In this document: one piece after another, positions 33,443 to 35,225 of the stretch
Position numbering within the stretch: the first letter of the stretch is position 1
How the letters are laid out: each line of letters begins with the position of its first letter
From: Hungatella sp.
GTDB lineage: Bacteria; Bacillota; Clostridia; Lachnospirales; Lachnospiraceae
Assembly (NCBI GenBank): GCA_022792815.1
Contig: JAAWBS010000003.1
Span: 1 to 35,225, forward strand
Length of the DNA stretch: 35,225 bases
Reading direction: 5' to 3'
Program-made: the position numbers and the translations under genes
The notes under the pieces: generated by a model
The model's database searches: none
Told to the model about the DNA's origin: nothing
The model's input: only the letters and a program-made list of their open reading frames with translations

Positions 33443-34381
33443 TCAGTTTTCCCCCTCGAACATCGTCGAGGACAGATATCGCTCCCCCGTATCCGCAAGA
33501 AGCGCCACGATCGTCTTCCCGGCGTTCTCCGGCCGTCTCCCCAGTTCTACGGCGGCCCACACCGCCGCTCCCGAGGAAATGCCCACCAGCACGCCTTCGC
33601 TTCTTCCGATCATCCGTCCGGCGGAAAATGCATCCTTATCCGATACCCGGATGATCTCGTCATAGATCTCCTGATTCAGCACCTTGGGGACAAACCCGGC
33701 TCCGATTCCCTGGATCATATGGGAACCCGCCTGGCCGCCGGAGAGAACGGGAGACCCCGCCGGCTCTACCGCCACGATCTTTACAGAAGGCTTCTTTCCT
33801 TTCAGATACTCGCCCGCGCCTGTGATAGTGCCCCCTGTCCCTACTGTGGCCACAAAAATATCCACCTGCCCGTCGGTGTCCTCATAGATCTCCGGTCCGG
33901 TGGTCTTTCTGTGTGCATCCGGGTTGGCGGGATTGGTAAACTGTCCCGGGATAAAACTTCCCGGCATCTCGGCCGCCATCTGTTCTGCCTTCTCGATGGC
34001 CCCTGCCATCCCCTTGGCTCCATCCGTCAGCACCAGCTCGGCTCCATATGCCTTCATCAGCTTCCGTCGCTCTACCGACATGGTGTCCGGCATGACGATG
34101 ACGGTCCGGTATCCTCTGGCCGCCGCAACTGCCGCAAGCCCAAGCCCCGTATTTCCCGATGTCGGTTCGATGATCACCGCTCCGGGCTTCAGATCTCCAC
34201 AGGCCTCCGCCTGGTCGATCATTGCCTTCGCGACCCGGTCTTTGGCGGAACCCGCCGGATTAAAATATTCCAGTTTTGCCAGAATCCTGGCCCTCAGGCC
34301 CAGGTATTTCTCTATGTGCGTCAGCTCCAGCAGCGGTGTATGGCCGATGAGCTGGTCGATGGATGTGTAGACAGCAGACAT
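33443..34381 (-). CDS. cysK: Cysteine synthase (O-acetylserine sulfhydrylase)
   Basis: This 312-residue PLP enzyme makes cysteine from O-acetylserine and sulfide. The PLP lysine is Lys47 in [11 protein letters not shown]; most CysK proteins have NPGGSVKDR, so the Gly-to-Ala change is a small oddity. The substrate loop [12 protein letters not shown], the phosphate-binding [14 protein letters not shown] and the C-terminal [11 protein letters not shown] are all intact. GGAGG precedes ATG 34381, with a good promoter upstream. It is monocistronic and divergent from bioY. Downstream (33359-33442) only a weak GGAACT/AGTTCC hairpin is seen. Confidence 0.95.
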   Translation of the reverse strand: MSAVYTSIDQLIGHTPLLELTHIEKYLGLRARILAKLEYFNPAGSAKDRVAKAMIDQAEACGDLKPGAVIIEPTSGNTGLGLAAVAAARGYRTVIVMPDTMSVERRKLMKAYGAELVLTDGAKGMAGAIEKAEQMAAEMPGSFIPGQFTNPANPDAHRKTTGPEIYEDTDGQVDIFVATVGTGGTITGAGEYLKGKKPSVKIVAVEPAGSPVLSGGQAGSHMIQGIGAGFVPKVLNQEIYDEIIRVSDKDAFSAGRMIGRSEGVLVGISSGAAVWAAVELGRRPENAGKTIVALLADTGERYLSSTMFEGEN

Positions 34382-34410
34382 ACGATTTGCCTCCTACTTT
34401 GTTTTTTACC

Positions 34411-34439
34411 ATTATAGTCTCCAAAAGAAATAAATACAA
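34411..34439 (-). promoter_or_regulatory. Promoter of cysK
   Basis: On the minus strand TTGTAT (34434-34439), 17-bp spacer, perfect TATAAT (34411-34416), about 30 bp before the start. No T-box or S-box leader fits in this short distance. Confidence 0.8.
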
Positions 34440-34512
34440 GTACTGCTATTTCATTAATATTCATTGTAACACCGGATGTCTTTGGGAAAATGTTAATATC
34501 GATAAAACATCA

Positions 34513-34545
34513 ATTGTCAACTTTAATTATTTTTTAGTTGACAAT
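34513..34545. promoter_or_regulatory. BirA (biotin repressor) operator of bioY
   Basis: ATTGTCAAC (34513-34521) and GTTGACAAT (34537-34545) are perfect inverted repeats separated by 15 bp, the arm length and spacing of BirA operators in Gram-positive bacteria. The right arm contains the -35 box of the bioY promoter. Confidence 0.85.
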
Positions 34546-34566
34546 CGTTATTCTCCATGCTATATT
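34538..34566 (+). promoter_or_regulatory. Promoter of bioY
   Basis: TTGACA (34538-34543), 17-bp spacer, TATATT (34561-34566). The -35 lies within the right arm of the BirA-type operator, so repressor binding would exclude RNA polymerase. Confidence 0.82.
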
Positions 34567-34616
34567 CTTCCTGTAATCAACAGAATCTGTTTCACATTTA
34601 TCACAGGAAAGGACCC

Positions 34617-35222
34617 ATGATTATGAACTCTTCTGCCGCTTCCGCCCCTCAGCCGTCACCCAAGAGCCAGCCCATCTCCACCCAAAGTCTGGTCTTAATC
34701 GGCATGTTTGCCGCCGTGCTTGCGGTGATCTCCCAGATCTCCATCCCTCTTCCCACCGGTGTACCCATCACCATCCAGGTATTCGGCGTGGCCCTTGTGG
34801 GCACGGTCCTCGGCTGGAAGTTAGGAGGCCTGGCCGTGATCGTATACATCCTTTTAGGTGCCATCGGCCTTCCCATCTTCGCCAACTTTCACGGCGGGAT
34901 CCAGTGTCTTGTGGGGATGACCGGAGGCTATATCTTGGCCTGGCCGGTGATGGCCGTCCTGTCAGGCATCCGCATCCGGCATTCCAGCCGGTCAGTATCT
35001 TTCGCCGTCTCCGTCGCATTGGCCGTCACAGGGCTGATGATCGTAGAGATTGCCGGAGGCTTTCAGTGGTCCCTCTTAACTGAGGAGATGTCTTTTGGTG
35101 CCATTATGGTCTACTCCTTTGTGGCGTTTGTTCCCAAGGACATCGCCATCACTGTGCTGGCCGTCATACTGGGAAGACAGATCCAAAAGCCTCTGAAGAA
35201 AGCAGGATTCCTAAATCAATAA
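34617..35222 (+). CDS. bioY: Biotin transporter, BioY family (ECF S component)
   Basis: This 201-residue membrane protein is the biotin-binding S component of an energy-coupling-factor transporter. It has about six hydrophobic helices and the family motifs PLPTGVPITIQVFGVALVG near 48-66, LLGAIGLPIFANFHGG near 83 and GMTGGYILAWP near 103. ATG 34617 follows AGGAAAGG; an ATG two codons later is possible. A BirA-type operator overlaps the promoter, so expression should fall when biotin is plentiful. The stop lies 3 bp before the window end; ECF energising subunits are not in view. Confidence 0.94.
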   Translation: MIMNSSAASAPQPSPKSQPISTQSLVLIGMFAAVLAVISQISIPLPTGVPITIQVFGVALVGTVLGWKLGGLAVIVYILLGAIGLPIFANFHGGIQCLVGMTGGYILAWPVMAVLSGIRIRHSSRSVSFAVSVALAVTGLMIVEIAGGFQWSLLTEEMSFGAIMVYSFVAFVPKDIAITVLAVILGRQIQKPLKKAGFLNQ

Positions 35223-35225
35223 ACC

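Noticed and set aside
33299..34417. Plus-strand open frame (372 codons) covering cysK in antisense
   Set aside because: Composition is low-complexity Arg/His/Pro typical of a shadow frame and it runs across the spoVT and cysK promoters.

Overview
The window looks like chromosomal DNA of an anaerobic, endospore-forming member of the Clostridia, most likely Lachnospiraceae. The evidence is the sporulation and cell-division gene order spoVT...mazG-hup-rqcP-yabP-yabQ-divIC-spoIIE-tilS-hpt-ftsH, a DUF4317 protein, strong AGGAGG ribosome binding sites, SigA-type promoters with 17-bp spacers, and several phosphotransferase (PTS) sugar systems. There is no 16S gene, so the genus is left open. I see no phage, transposon, CRISPR array or defence locus.

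Region 1 (1-2875). This holds the 3' end of an AraC-type regulator, the decayed 3' end of a membrane-protein gene on the minus strand, and helD, the RNA polymerase recycling helicase.

Region 2 (2876-15331) is a sugar island. An AraC/cupin regulator is transcribed away from a beta-glucoside PTS permease with the domain order IIA-IIB-IIC, followed by a GH1 6-phospho-beta-glucosidase. After a tRNA-Gly, a D-amino acid aminotransferase pair and a GntR/HutC regulator comes a second set: GH1 phospho-glycosidase, lactose/cellobiose-type EIIC, class I mannose-6-phosphate isomerase and ROK sugar kinase. The second set has the composition of the Bacillus gmu (glucomannan) operon without EIIA, EIIB and mannanase. 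A shared GTTATAAC palindrome sits just after the -10 boxes of the GntR gene and of the GH1-EIIC operon, which suggests one local regulon.

Region 3 (15332-19777) has a DUF4317 protein, tRNA-Gly(TCC), a tRNA-Tyr/tRNA-Leu operon, a cytoplasmic GH13 maltodextrin-degrading enzyme and a structured intergenic segment that may encode a small RNA.

Region 4 (19778-33358) is the conserved sporulation/division locus, all on the minus strand. The spoIIE gene lacks the membrane-spanning N-terminal half but keeps a Spo0A-type promoter (0A boxes, -35 and -10 separated by 21 bp). An intrinsic-terminator hairpin in front of yabP contains the yabP ribosome binding site. Between spoVT and mazG lies a non-canonical block: a sugar-phosphate isomerase remnant, a split ThrE-type threonine/serine exporter, a zinc dehydrogenase and a hybrid histidine kinase, the last four translationally coupled.

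Region 5 (33443-35222) has cysK and, transcribed away from it, bioY, whose promoter overlaps a near-textbook BirA (biotin) operator.
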